A program made the position numbers and the translations under genes. The notes beneath the pieces are model-generated. The model saw only the letters and a list, made by a program, of their open reading frames with translations. It did no database searches and had not been told where the DNA came from. From Cordylochernes scorpioides (Eukaryota > Arthropoda > Arachnida > Pseudoscorpiones > Chernetidae): a stretch of DNA of 64,000 nt. The stretch covers positions 95,931,794-95,995,793 of the forward strand of contig CP092872.1 of the NCBI GenBank assembly GCA_030710605.1, given 5' to 3'. This document shows, piece after piece, positions 21,691-33,105 of this stretch (the first letter of the stretch is position 1; the number at the start of each line of letters is the position of its first letter).

Positions 21691-23501
21691 AGGATGACCA
21701 ACCAATGTCGGAGAAGTCACACTCCAAAAACAAGATCTGAGCCGCACCAAAAAATAAATAAGCGGAAGGAAGAGTGAATTTTGAGACACCGCGACAGGAA
21801 GTGTAGTCCGCGGCGATAAATTCGGCCTATGCAAACAAAGCGGAGCGCCTCGTCCGATCTCCAATTTCATTCCCTCTCTTTTGCCCGACACACACCACTT
21901 CCGTATCTCTAATTACAATGAGAAGGTCCCCTATTGAGGTCAACTGGGAACCTCCCTATGCCACCGATTTTTTGGATTCCAGTTCGAGTATACATATCGA
22001 TTTTTACCACCCAATTCCACATCCACAAGACAACACATAGAACTCGCTCACACATTTCTTACACAACAGACTTCTAACATTTTTTCACAACACACACAAA
22101 GACAAAAAATTACACATAAAGGTTATATAGATTTCCATGTCTCCTGTACACATAGCATAAACGCACTTGAGGGCTAGAATCACGTTTTCACCTAAGTGTC
22201 GCTACAGATGAGACAAAAAAATTTATAGGGCATAATTGAGCAATTAAAACATTTATAGGGCATAATGGAGCAATCAATACATTTAGATCAGGGCATGTAG
22301 ATACCAAAGGGCTCAAACCAATACACCTTATTTTTCATATTAATCATTTTCATTATTTTCTCTCAATTAAAATTTAAATATATAATCAATTTATTCAACT
22401 TATTATCACTTTTAATCATTAATTATCATTTTTTTTTCCAATTAGTTTATATTATCATTTTATTTATCAATTATCATTCTATTTACCACTTAGCTTATAT
22501 TAGTATAACTTCATTATCAACGAAAACTCATTGGTTTTCGGTTACACTAAAAACATTAAATCATCCTATTTTTGAAACCTTATTTTTCATTTTTCCTTTT
22601 TTTTTTTTTCATTCAACCAAGCACTCAACTTTGATTTCGCTCAAAAACTTTTTATTTTTATTTGATTTCAAAATACCTTATGAAATTTTATTTTTATTTT
22701 TATTTTGATTTCTCAAAAGCCCTAATAAAATTCCCTCGGTTTCCATTCCCAATTTCGAGCTAGAATATGGTTAGGCATTTTTCCTTTTTTTTTCTCACCA
22801 TGCACCAAGCATTCACTTTGATTTCTTCCAACTTTTTATATTACTTTGATTTCTCAAAAGACCTTATGAAATTTCCTCGAATTCTTTTCCAAAATTCGAG
22901 CAAAAAAGTAACTAGGCATTTTCCCTTATCACCATGCAACAAAACAATTTTTCTATTTCAACCAAACACATTTAATTTTGATTTCATTCAACTATTCTTA
23001 TTTTATTTTGTTTTGATTTCAAAGAACCTTATGAAATTTCCTCGGTTTCTTTTCTCAAAATTCGAGCAAAAAAGTAACTAAGCAGTTGTCTTTGTCACCA
23101 TGCAACAAAATATCTTTCTTTTTCAACCAAACATTCAATTTTGATTTCATTCAACTATTTTTATATTATTTTTATTTTGATTTCAAAAGCCTTAATAGAA
23201 CTCCCTCGATTTTTTTTCCAATTTCAAGTAGTAATTAGTTAGGCGCATTTTCTTTTCTTTTTAAATCCACTATGTACCATAGCATTCATTTTGATTTCTT
23301 ACAATTAAAAAATTTTTGATTTCTATTAATTATACTCAACCTATATCATCAACACCATTCTATTTTACTTATTATATCGCCACCAATGCTTGTATATAGA
23401 CTCAATACCCACAACTAATTTTCCCACAAAATTATTTTTCACCTTACAGAATTCTCTCAGGCTAACCCCTTCTTGAATTCTTCACATGTAGGGGGCGCAT
23501 C
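21691..23501 (+). other. 3' non-coding region of the LTR element with T-rich repeats
   Basis: No coding capacity. From about 22560 to 23260 there are diverged repeats of about 140 bp containing TTGATTTCATTCAACTATT, CCTTATGAAATTTCCTCGG and AAATTCGAGCAAAAAAGTAA. Immediately before the 3' LTR, GTAGGGGGCGCATC may serve as the polypurine tract. Confidence 0.7.
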
Positions 23502-24511
23502 TGTCATAATTTGTATATAATTGTATGCCCCCCGACCCACTATGTATGTACCATGTATGATTTTCAAAGATTTAATAAAGAATAAGGTGACTGGAGGAAA
23601 GAAAGTAACAAAAAGACATAGGAAGTAGATCTAGAAGAGAACATAATTATTAATAACGTCACAGTTAACCTTCTGACCCCGGGAACCCTGCGAGCTAAGT
23701 TTAAACCAATACTTCCTGGCAAAGCAGGACGTATCTGGTTACCAGAAGTTATAAAAGTTTGAGAGACGCCCAATTTCCGGAACAAGACCGGACGTATTCT
23801 GATAACGCGGAAGTAAATAAAGTCGAAATAGCACCCGACACTTCCTATCAGGCAGACCATATCTTTCACCAAAGAGAACCGCGGTCCAATTAGAAAGTCT
23901 CCCCTTAAGTAGGTCAACCAATAGGAAAACGGGGACGTTCCATTCTCGACCAATCAAAAAGAAACTGAGTCTTGGTGTTAAATCGAAAAGCAAGAATGGT
24001 CAGTTGTTCACTCGTTCTCGCCGAGTTCGGACCTAGTAGTGTTTGGCTCCCATCTGAACAACATCTACAGTTCTTCATTCACTCCCACCGAGTTCAGACC
24101 CAGTCATCGACTCGACCCCACCAAGGTAATGTCTGCTCACTAGAGACCTCTCTCTCCGCTCATTTCATCTAAATCCAATCATCGCCATGTGATCAACTAA
24201 TTAATCATCAAAAACCGCTCTGCCTTTCTCAAAAGCTTTCTTTCCTCCAACCCGTTGCCTTATATTTTCAACCATCAAGTGTCTCGGCTTATTTCCCCTG
24301 TGTGTAATCCTTTCACTCAGCCACCACGACTGCATCATCCACCACGACTGCATCATTCACCACGACTGCGTCACCACTTCAACAACCTTCAACACCAAGA
24401 GTAAGGTTTCCCAACATAGTAGAATACCACAGCTATTCCTAAAGTCGACAGGATTCTACAACAGTGTAATACATCAAATATTGCAGTGTAATAACTTTGG
24501 ATTATATTACA
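23502..24511 (+). mobile_element. 3' LTR of Ty3/gypsy-type retrotransposon
   Basis: Same length (1010 bp) and, by eye, same sequence as 17993-19002. Followed by the TACA target duplication at 24512-24515. Confidence 0.95.
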
Positions 24512-24540
24512 TACATACACTGACTTTTATATATATAGGG
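24512..24540 (+). mobile_element. RTE-type retroposon-like element, right end
   Basis: TACATACACTGACTTTTATA, TATATAGGG: the 3' end of the element interrupted by the LTR retrotransposon; it continues the sequence that stops at 17992. Confidence 0.55.
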
Positions 24541-24689
24541 ATTAAAAGTATACAGATATAGAATGACAAAATATATATATATATTTTAAATATATTGTAA
24601 AAAGAAAGAAAGAATTTCCTAGAGAATCGAACCTATGATCATGTATTTAATATAATTTTTTTTTTTTTCCAATTCAAAATTGAAAAAAA

Positions 24690-24975
24690 AAAATCATGCT
24701 GATTGGCTAATGAACTCGACGCTTATTGGCCGCCGAAAATTAGTGGACTCAGGTCGGTTACAAAGCCACAATACCAGTTTTGGAAAAGTTGAGAAGCGTT
24801 CACCTGGAGACCATGGTTTTGGGATATTTCTCAGTTTACCAAAGCTGGTGTTGTGGCTTTATCACCGACCCGAGGCCGCTAGTTTGTGGATACGGTCAAT
24901 AGATAACGTCTAGTTTGACGTTTTTTTGTTTTTATAGATCAATTTCCTCCCGGAAAAATTCCCATCTATAGTGAG
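24690..24975. mobile_element. Family A element, inverted rearranged copy
   Basis: The plus strand holds TCTCAGTTTACCAAAGCTGG, TGTTGTGGCTTTATCACCGA, CCCGAGGCCGCTAGTTTG, as in the hammerhead element at 41150-41220. The same segment lies inverted at 24750-24815, with GGAGACCATGGTTTTGGG being the reverse complement of the ribozyme 3' half. The right end, CCTCCCGGAAAAATTCCCATC, is the family's outer end inverted. The CTGANGA half of the ribozyme is lost. Confidence 0.65.
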
Positions 24976-26309
24976 AAGTATGATGAACCAACTGGACCAA
25001 GGCAACGTCTTTCACCAGACTATGGCTATGGAATAATCGCCTTGGAAGATCCTGATTGAAGAGACATACCTGTCCGAGGACCAATCCACCTGAAATCAAC
25101 TTTCTAGAAAATGCGAGTTTAAAAAGGAATGCTCGATTGCCCGTTGAAGAAGAAGAAAGGAATGAGACCCACCAGAATGACAAAGGTTCGACTCCAGGCA
25201 CGAAGGATGTTTTTTATTGATCATTAGTGCTTCACTCCCCATAACTGACTGTCTCATTTCCAAGTCCTTGCCCAACAAATTCTGACGAAGGGAGCCATTC
25301 TAAACTATTCATGTTTTATTCAATGAATTCCTACTTTTAAAACTTCTTGACCCTTGACTTGATGTCTAAATGTGTGGTAGAGTAAAAGTGCTTCCAATTT
25401 GCATAACTCTATCTATCTATGTGGAGATATATGCAAAATCGAATCTATATTTAAATTGGAAATAAGTCTTTCACTTTTCTAATGTTCTTGTCTGTGATTA
25501 TCATTCCTGAAGATAGAGTACCAGGTCTTGTTGCATTCTTTGGAGGAAAATGGGGAAATTTGCACATTCTTGAACTTGCCTGATCTTGGTCTCTCGTTTG
25601 TTGAACTTTAAACTCCAAAATACGATATTTGCATACTGTCATGTCCTATATATGCATATTTATCCGATTTTTATTCAAGGGATGAAATGTTCGAATATTG
25701 ATATTCTGGAACCTGATTTTGATTGGTTTTTCTTTGAATTAACTTCACACCCTGTAATTAATATTTGCGTGCCATTTCCCAGTTATGCAAATTTCTCAGT
25801 CCTTTAAGTTGAAATGCCAGCTCTTGAATATTCTTTAATCTGCTTGTTTTCTTCTAATTCTCTTTGGTTTCTCTCTTCTAGTTTATACACCAGAAATAAT
25901 ATTTGCATGTTGGCATATCCCAGGTAGGCAAATTGAATCCTCGTTTCGAGGATACATTTTTGTCTCAATAATGAAATTTCTGCTCAAATAATACAATACC
26001 GGATTTATATATAAGGAGAGAGCTTCTCCTGAACGTGCAGCTAGACGCTATTGATAACTGAGCCCCATCTATCTCTTTGAATAATTTGGAAAGTTAAATC
26101 AAAAACATTTTATATACTTTTTTTAACATTTGAAGTTTTTATTTTATTATATAATTATTCTGATTGTTTTTTTTTTTCTTTTCCACTTATCATTTCTTTC
26201 ATATGTTTCTTAGTATTCTTTAAGTTACATTTTGAGAGAAGATGACGAAATCTTTCCTTATCGACACTCATACACACACCCTACAGACATCCACTCACCA
26301 TTACTGCAG
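24976..26309. other. Unique sequence without recognised gene
   Basis: Several short ORFs without recognisable domains. No strong repeat was seen. AT-rich in the right half. Confidence 0.4.
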
Positions 26310-26410
26310 GTACACACTTGTTCGGCGGTACATATACTGAAATTGGAATCATACAGAGAAGATTAGCATGGCCCCTGCGCAAAGATGACATACAAATTCG
26401 TAAAGCGTTC
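26310..26410 (+). ncRNA. U6 snRNA-like sequence, probably a pseudogene
   Basis: Over about 100 bases this follows U6 spliceosomal RNA: GTACACACTTGTTCGGCGGT (5' stem-loop), ACATATACTGAAATTGGAAT, CATACAGAGAAGATTAGCAT, GGCCCCTGCGCAAAGATGAC, then ACAAATTCGTAAAGCGTTC. ACAGAGA, the AGC triad and the internal stem-loop region are present. Doubts: GATGACAT and GTAAAG differ from the usual GATGACAC and GTGAAG, the 5' stem-loop is short by one base, no TATA box is seen at about -25, and the oligo-T end that terminates Pol III is absent. Instead the sequence runs straight into a MITE terminus at 26416. It is best read as a U6 pseudogene or a U6 chimera. Confidence 0.88.
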
Positions 26411-26415
26411 TTCGA

Positions 26416-27090
26416 CACTCACGGACAAAACTTAAGGAAGTGGAGAGTTTTTGATGTCACAGGTCTTTTTTTTTTTTTAGGAGACAGGCAATTTTATTCA
26501 CTTACTCTCGTGTGTCTTCAATAAAGGTCACTGTAATATCTTTCAGAGTTATTGTCTCAATCCTGATATACATGGTAAAAGGTACAAACTTCCTTAAGTT
26601 TTGTCCATGAGTGTATATTGGTTATCTCATGTATCTTCAATAAAAGTCACTGTAATATCTTTCAGAGTTATTGTGTGAATCCCAATATACACGCTAAAAG
26701 GTACAACTTTCTTAAGTTTTATCCATGAGTGTATATTGCTTATCTCGTGTGTCTTCAATAAAGGTCACTGTAATATCTTTCAGAGTTATTGTCTCAATCC
26801 CGATATACATGTTAAAAGGTACAACTTCCTTAAGTTTTATCCATGAGTGTATATTGCTTATCTCGTGTGTCTTCAATAAAGGTCACTGTAATATCTTTCA
26901 GAGTTATTGTCTAAATTACGATATACATGTTAAGAGGTATAACTTCCTTAAGTTTTGTCCATGAGTGTATACACACTTGGTTATTTCGTGTGTCTTCAAT
27001 AAAGGTCACTGTAATATCTTTCAGAGTTATTGTCTGAATCCCAATATACACGCTAAAAGGTACAACTTCCTTAAGTTTTGTCCATGAGTG
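26416..27090 (-). mobile_element. MITE family M tandem array, 5 monomers, fused to U6
   Basis: Left terminus CACTCACGGACAAAACTTAA only a few bases after the U6-like sequence, a T-run (26465-26478), then about five monomers ending TTTTGTCCATGAGTG or close variants near 26614, 26732, 26850, 26972 and 27090. The right terminus is the inverse of the left. Same family as 13372-14046. Confidence 0.88.
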
Positions 27091-27850
27091 TATATTATTT
27101 ACTGATTTCTTACTTCCCATTCGACCGTTTATTCTCAAGGTTCTCAGTGTGGAATCGAAGCTTTAAAAAGGTATTCTCCATCTTTATAGTCTTCCTCTTT
27201 TCTTCTTCCATCCGTCCCCTTATGTCTACATCCGTCCGTGTCTTTGTTCCCTCAGCGCGACAGATGGAGTCAAAGTCAAACATTGCTTTCCAGGTCAGAC
27301 CATCTTGGCTTTTGTTACAAAGTGTTTCTCGGTATACTCCTTCCCTCTGTTGATCTTCAGGGGATGATCTATTGTCCATACGTAAACCTTCTGTTCTTCC
27401 GTTGTATTGTCGTTGAAACTGCTGTGTTTGGAGAGAAACATACGGCTTTCGCTCTTAGCCAATAGGAGATAAGAATAGAAGATAAAAGGTACGTGCGCAC
27501 CTTCCTTTGTATCGTAAACACACCGATATTTCTTCTTCTTCTTCTTGACTGTACACCCGCCATATTGCTTGAAATAACAAACACTTCGATATCAGAGGAG
27601 TTTTCACTTTTTCTATTTTCAACAACAAAAAGTTTTATTAAGACCTTTTCGGATCTTGTGGAGAAACTGAACAAACTGCTCTTCACCTTATCTATGACTG
27701 TCCGAACTTTACAGAAGTGAGACATCGATTGTTCCCTGATTTAAATGATCTAATTCTTTTACCTTAGCCACTTTGTCAATATTCATTTTATGAACTCTGT
27801 TGATTAATACATGTAAGGTTATATTATAAGTTACTTTATGTATCATTTAC
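27091..27850. other. Unique sequence without recognised gene
   Basis: Overlapping short ORFs on both strands (up to 118 codons) have no recognisable domain. A short run of TTC repeats lies near 27531-27546. Confidence 0.4.
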
Positions 27851-28000
27851 GAACGGAAAAATACGTCCAGGGTAGCCTAGTGGACATGGCATCTGCCCGG
27901 TAAGCGGAACATTGTGGGTTCGATTTCCCATCCCTGGACACTTTTATTTTTCCGTTCGTCATTACTCTTCATAATTCACCCTCTCATACCTCATCCAAAA
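27851..28000 (+). mobile_element. tRNA-like short element family T, copy 1
   Basis: GTCCAGGGTAGCCTAGTGGA at 27865 opens a 75-base tRNA-like sequence closing with CCTGGAC at 27939. It has an A-box-like TAGCCTAGTGG and a B-box-like GGTTCGATTTCC; the T stem is mismatched. It is enclosed by GAACGGAAAAAT and the inverse ATTTTTCCGTTC, followed by CATTACTCTTCATAATTCAC and CTCATACCTCATCC, all shared with the copy at 41348. Not a functional tRNA gene by structure. Confidence 0.75.
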
Positions 28001-28159
28001 AGGTTAAAAATAGTCGATATTTTACCTTGAGATATAAATTTTGATTTTTCGTTTAAAAGAAACTCATGCGGTGTAACTTCAAGTGTCGTTTTACAATCAC
28101 AGGCCGCAGTGTATTATATTGTATTATATACATGTAAGTTTGTAAATATTTAATTCTAA

Positions 28160-28490
28160 GTTCTAATTTGTATTATTATTATTTATTATTTATTTAAGTA
28201 ACCCAGGTTCCTGGAGCGTACAAAAGTCGCTAACTACCCGGGATGTCCTTCTGACCTAAGTCTTCTTGGATTTATATACAATGCCAGTGGAAGTCCAATT
28301 AATGAGGTGTTGCCAGGCACATTTCTTTCTTGGGAGATTTTCTAGGGATGCTGGACATATGTTGGTGATACCTAGGAGAGTGGCTGTCTGGAATCTTTGG
28401 TATTGGAAGGTTGGACAAGTGAAGAGGAGGTGGTCTACGGTTTGGTCTTCATCTTGGCAGTGGAGGCAAGTTGGGTCTTCTTTCGATACC
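28160..28490 (-). pseudogene. C-terminal fragment of a LINE ORF2, minus strand
   Basis: On the minus strand an open frame from 28489 to a TAG at 28256-28258 encodes about 77 residues. It contains CLHC, DHLLFTCP, FQTATLLGI and KCAWQHLINW. C-x2-C with D-H-L-L-x2-C-P is the C-terminal zinc-binding tail of Jockey-type LINE proteins. It is preceded by an in-frame stop, so only this tail survives. The 3' UTR (left of 28256) ends in an (AAT)n-like tail around 28166-28195, as in many LINEs. It differs in sequence from the fragment at 10310. Confidence 0.75.
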
Positions 28491-28499
28491 GTTTAATTT

Positions 28500-28700
28500 G
28501 TATTGTTTCCTCTGTAATAGACGCAAATATTTCAATACCGCGTCTGGTTGATTAATAAATCAAATGAAACGAGAATCTCTGGTCTTATATACAGATTCTC
28601 CGAGTAGAAGAGGATATATTCAGGGGAGTAACAGTAATAATAATCAGCAATGTTATTTACAATGTATCAAATAAAGGGAAAAGAAGAAAGAAAGGGCTTG
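28500..28700 (-). mobile_element. LINE 3' UTR pieces, minus strand
   Basis: The reverse complement contains CTCGGAGAATCTGTATATAA, GACCAGAGATTCTCG, the same layout as other LINE 3' ends in this window. It also contains CCTTTATTTGATACATTG, TAAATAACATTGCTGATTAT, which is shared with the LINE end near 55080 and 55390. Confidence 0.6.
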
Positions 28701-29335
28701 GTATAAACTTATATGCAAGTTGTTTGCGCCTGGTTATGTAAATAACTTGCTAGGCTGCATTGATTTATAATCATGTAAATTTTTATTTCTTTCTTTTAAT
28801 TATGTAAATATGTATATAAAAGGAGTGAATGATTCAATAAAGTCAGTCAGTCAGCTAAAAGGAGAGAGGCGTCCTTCCTCTATTCAAACAGCTTGCTACA
28901 TCGCAGTCTTGCGATAGTAAAACATTCTCAGTAGTCAATCCGCCGGTCTCGTAAAGTACAGTCAACCTCTGCCACATATCGTCATCACCTGAGATCAGAC
29001 TAGAGGCTGAAGGAAGTACTGGCTAACATTATCAGGAACCAAGCTCCAACACAAGTAATCGAGAAAAAGGAAGTTCCTTTTCTTAAAAAAAGCAATAATT
29101 ATTAGTATTGAAAGAAATTCAGATTAGTACAAGTGAAAAAAATATACAACAATGTTTTATACATAATTATAAAGCATCTTTATACTTTTATACATGGATG
29201 GTTCATGGGTATCTTTTCTATTTTCTTCTCTTTTTTTTTTTTTTTGAACAAAGTGAGTTTGTTATTTCAAGATATTTATTATTCTCTCGAAGTGTATATC
29301 CATAGTTTGATTAGAAACCTTAGTTAAAATTTACA
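28701..29335. other. Unique sequence without recognised gene
   Basis: No domain-bearing ORF. Homopolymer T run near 29230. Confidence 0.4.
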
Positions 29336-29339
29336 ACTT

Positions 29340-29520
29340 TCATTGTGTCGGAAATATAAACAGAATCATCCAATACAACAGTAGAACTCGAATTAGCGAT
29401 TTGGTAGATTAAACTGGCGAAACTTCTGGGAGGGTTCGCTAATGATGAGCCAAGCCCTCTTAATCTGTTTTTATCATAGTAAAGAACAGTAAAATGTTTG
29501 TTTTATTTGTAGTATAAAGT
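29340..29520 (+). repeat. Dispersed repeat family C, copy
   Basis: CAGAATCATCCAATACAACA, GGTAGATTAAACTGGCGAAA, CTTCTGGGAGGGTTCGCTAA, TGATGAGCCAAGCCCTCTTA then a TAGTAAAGAACAGTAAAA tail, matching 495-697. Confidence 0.7.
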
Positions 29521-29694
29521 AAATTTGTGCTAAATGTGGTATCACATTCCGTTTACACCGATATTTCTTGAATGTATACTGAAAACACATGAAAGATCTT
29601 GTACGGCGAATTCTTATTCCTAGTGAAAGTTTTTAATCCAAAGATTCTTGAGAAATACGTTATGAAAATGAAATAAAAGAATTAATTGCAATAT

Positions 29695-29875
29695 ATATTT
29701 ATTATAAACACTAAAAACATTTTAAAATTACAAAATAATTTCTCACAATTAGTTTCTTTTTATTTCAAAACGCTAACTTTCAAGTGATAATCACTTGAAA
29801 GCTAGCGTTTTGAAATATAAAAAAAACTCATTGTGAGAAAATATTTTGTAATTTTAAAATGTTTTTCACGATTTC
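29695..29875. mobile_element. Foldback element with about 80-bp arms
   Basis: Arms AAAACATTTTAAAATTACAA, AATAATTTCTCACAATTAGT, TTTCAAAACGCTAACTTTCA and mirror images, meeting at AGTGATAATCACT. A few mismatches. No coding capacity. Confidence 0.8.
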
Positions 29876-30777
29876 ATCATGAATAGAACTAAAAAATATT
29901 AAAAGCGCTATGTCTGTACTCATGTTAGAGTCGTCAGTAAAGGCTTCCATGTTAGGAACAGTCTCAAATTACAGGCAAAGTCAGACTTTCACCAAATTGT
30001 GCCTGGATCATGGTGCCGTGATTAATGAAAGCTACATCCCTACACCCCATTCCACGAGAAATATTTCCATGCTGCAGTTCGAGGAGCATAGACTTATGGA
30101 ATTCGTGTAATCTTTGCACAAAGGAATAAGAAACAACAATAACGATACTGAGGGTCTTTAATAAAGGTATTTATTGATAAAACATGGGAGATATAAACAG
30201 AAAGAGAGAGTTGAAGAGAATGGAATTTCTACCAAAATGAACAAATTATTTCAGACTTACTTGGAAAGAGAAACACAAGACTTATCCACCAAAATATTTC
30301 TTTTTATGGAAGCAAACTTTGCGGAAATCAGCCAAGTTTTCATCGAACTTTTCCTCCAATTGATTTTAACGTAATTAGTTTTTTCGTTATTTCAGCGGCC
30401 AGTATAGTATGGTTTAGTGGGGTTAAAACAGATTTAATCCCTGTCTTAACTTTCTAATTGAAAAATCCGTGGTTTAATTTAATAGTAAAAAATAAGTTTT
30501 TTTTTAGTCAATAAATGGATAATGGGAAACATCTATAAAAGATTGTTTAATATCGGGATCTGTTTGTTTGTAATTAAAGTGAAGTTTGACAAATCTTTTT
30601 GTGGAGTTTATTGATTTGATCTGGAAGTTTCTTTTAATATCTTCAGTTTTTATATATATCGTTGTCTTTTATTGGATTTTCGCGTGTCCTTTATTTTAGT
30701 TATGTATTTATTTTTTCACATATGTAAATAAGACCTGTTTAAAATTTATTCTTCTGCTTTTTTTTTTTTTTGCTCTT
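29876..30777. other. Unique sequence without recognised gene
   Basis: Two 66-codon ORFs near 29910 and 30174 have no recognisable domain. T-rich towards the right. Confidence 0.4.
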
Positions 30778-31260
30778 GAGCAGATCCACGTCTCCAGTGA
30801 TGTCATACTTCTCTATCTTGAGTTATTTATTTCTTCATAACTTCCCATCCAGTCCATCAGTCCAATTCTTCAGTTTCTCTGTTCTTGTCCAGGTCTCCAG
30901 TGACGTCATACTTCTCTATCTTGAGTTCTTTATTTCTTCATAACTTCCCATCCAGTCCATCAGTCCAATTCTTCAGTTTCTCTGTTCTTGTCCAAGTCTC
31001 CAGTGACGTCATACTTCTCTATCTTGAGTTCTTTATTTCCTCATAACTTCCCATCCAGTCCATCAGTCCAATTCTTCAGTTTCTCTGTTCTTTTCCAGGT
31101 CTCCAGTGACGTCATACTTCTCTATCTTGAGTTCTTTATTTCTTCTTAATTTCCCATCCAGTCCATCAGTCCAATTCTTCAGTTTCTCTGTTCTTGTCCA
31201 GGTCTCCAGTGACGTCATACTTCTCTATCTTGAGTTCTTTATTTCTTCATAACTTCCCAT
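30778..31260 (+). repeat. 103-bp satellite (family S1), second locus, about 4.7 copies
   Basis: The same unit and orientation as at 1490-2325, with CAGTGACGTCATACTTCTCT in each copy (one CAGTGATGTCAT at the left edge). The array stops abruptly at CTTCCCATTTCG. Confidence 0.92.
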
Positions 31261-31489
31261 TTCGTTTATATATATATAATGACAAAGTTGTTTCCGTGAG
31301 ATCATCTAGAATTTGTAAATTACTTTAAAGGTTTTTTTTTTTGCAATAAATACATAAAGAGGTAGGAATCCCTCTTAAATATTTTTAAAATTTGTTTTTC
31401 TTCACCGATCCAGGTGTACGCCCTTTTTCAAATAGAATTATTACAAGAAAAGCTTAACTTAATGGGTTGACCTAATATCATGTAACAAG

Positions 31490-31625
31490 CTAAATCAACG
31501 TTTAGTTGATTTTTGTTCCCCTAGATGGCGCTGAAATGCTCATGTGAGCGTTCAGAATATGCAAATTTTATTTTTAATATTAACACCTGACCATTTTTAT
31601 ATTTTTCACATATATACTTTATGTG
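31490..31625 (+). repeat. Dispersed repeat related to 54755-54900
   Basis: TTTAGTTGATTTTTGTTCCC, CTAGATGGCGCT, then a GCTCATGTGAGC hairpin and AATATTAACACCTGACC. The same order is seen at 54755-54900 with CACATGTGC in the hairpin. Confidence 0.65.
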
Positions 31626-31815
31626 AGAAATTGTTGCCTAGAAAATATGTAAAAGAGAAACAGGCAAATATTTCTATGTATTTGAAATAGAAGTATTTTC
31701 CCTTTGAAGAGCAGAAAATTTGCTCGAAAGCTTGCAAAATCAAATTAAAAGAAAGTCTTTACCTGAAATTTATTGTTCCTTTTTTACATATTTACTTTAT
31801 ATATGTGAAAAAATA

Positions 31816-32010
31816 GTACAAATGTGATATTATACTGGGATAAGGTGCATAAATTCAGAAAAAGGCATCCCCTTATCGTGCAACTGTTGGCCCTCATCAG
31901 CGTGGTGCAAGCTGCACCTCAACGACCAAAAAATTGGTCATTCAGGCATCCTGAAAAATCATGAAACGGGTAGTTAAGGCCAGAATTGCGTGAGAACGCT
32001 ACACTTTAAA
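31816..32010 (-). repeat. Dispersed repeat family B, minus strand, truncated hammerhead-like part
   Basis: The minus strand reads CATTCAGG-type upstream sequence, GGTCGTTGAGGTGCAGCTTG, CACCACGCTGATGAGGGCCA, ACAG, after which the GAAAC half is missing and the tail TTGCACGATAAGG follows directly. The CCACG before CTGATGAG is complementary to the CGTGG that follows GCGTC in the copy at 52651. Confidence 0.65.
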
Positions 32011-32811
32011 TATATAAAATTTATATAAATTTCTCTATTTATAAACAGAATTAAATGGTATCGGTTTAGAACAGTTTGTATAAGATATCAGTATAAGACA
32101 GTTTGAAGTAGTTTTCATGGAAATCCTGTAGAACTTCACGATGGGAAAAAGAGAAAATGAAAAAAGGCACAAGTTCGTGGTAGAGGAAGAAACCGTGTAA
32201 TATTTAGACGGCTTAAATTATTAATGCGCCATCCTATTCAGCTGTATTGGGAAATATTGGATTCATCTTCAACTTTGTTTTGCACGATTCGGTCATCTTG
32301 AGAGTGGATTAACTTTTGTTCCCTCATGGCGACCTCCTACATCAGATCAGCTACACACACCGACTTTTCTGTAAAAAAAACCTTCAGTTTTACTATTCAA
32401 TCCTTTAAATAAACATTCTTTATTACATAAAGAAAATAGCTCAAAAGTGAAATTGTACTGGAAACAGGTTGATAAATTAAAATAAATTCATCCCTTGATT
32501 GTGAAACTAAAAGTTGCGCTGATAAAAGTTCTAAACGTGAAGTATATTGGTAACAAAATCGACTATTTTGTTTTTAATCTCGTTTATTGCTACCTTCTTT
32601 TACAAGTGATTTTTTATGTCTATTTTTATTGAATTTTTACTATAAATTTAGAGTATATACACATCATTTACTTTCAATTATACACATAAGTAATTAAAAA
32701 TAAAATAAAATATAAAAATATTAAAATATCATTATAAAGGAAATGATGTACAATTTAAAATTGTTTCTCAATTTCTTTTCTTTATAGCGTATCAAAATAA
32801 ATACATAGATC
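32011..32811. other. AT-rich unique sequence
   Basis: No gene or structured repeat recognised. Confidence 0.4.
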
Positions 32812-33105
32812 CCAGATCATCATATTGACAACAATGCAATTTGATAATTTATCATTTAATAATTCAATGAATTCAATATAATTCAATTGTTATTTGTGAA
32901 GCGCTTTGTGTGATCATGTTTTTGCCGATATGTAAATAAAATTAAAACAAAACATTAATCTGTGTTTTGTTTTAATTTTATTTACATATCGGCAAAAACA
33001 TGATCACACAAAGCGCTTCACAAATAACAATTATAAATTGAATTATTAAATGATAAATTATTAAATTGCATTGTTGTCAATATGATGATCTGGGATTATC
33101 TTTTT
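32812..33105. mobile_element. Foldback element with about 140-bp arms
   Basis: Arms CCCAGATCATCATATTGACA, ACAATGCAATTTGATAATTT, TTTGTGAAGCGCTTTGTGTG, ATCATGTTTTTGCCGATATG and mirror images, around a short ATTAATCTGTG centre. The left arm carries a short extra AATTCAATATA-type segment. No coding capacity. Confidence 0.85.

Noticed and set aside
29395-29455. Family C as a hammerhead: it has GGCGAAAC and CTGATGAGCC boxes.
   Set aside because: The boxes are in permuted order, 22-26 bases apart. TGGC and GCCA could form stem II of a type II layout, but the space between cannot hold both a stem III and a stem I hairpin with a cleavage triplet.
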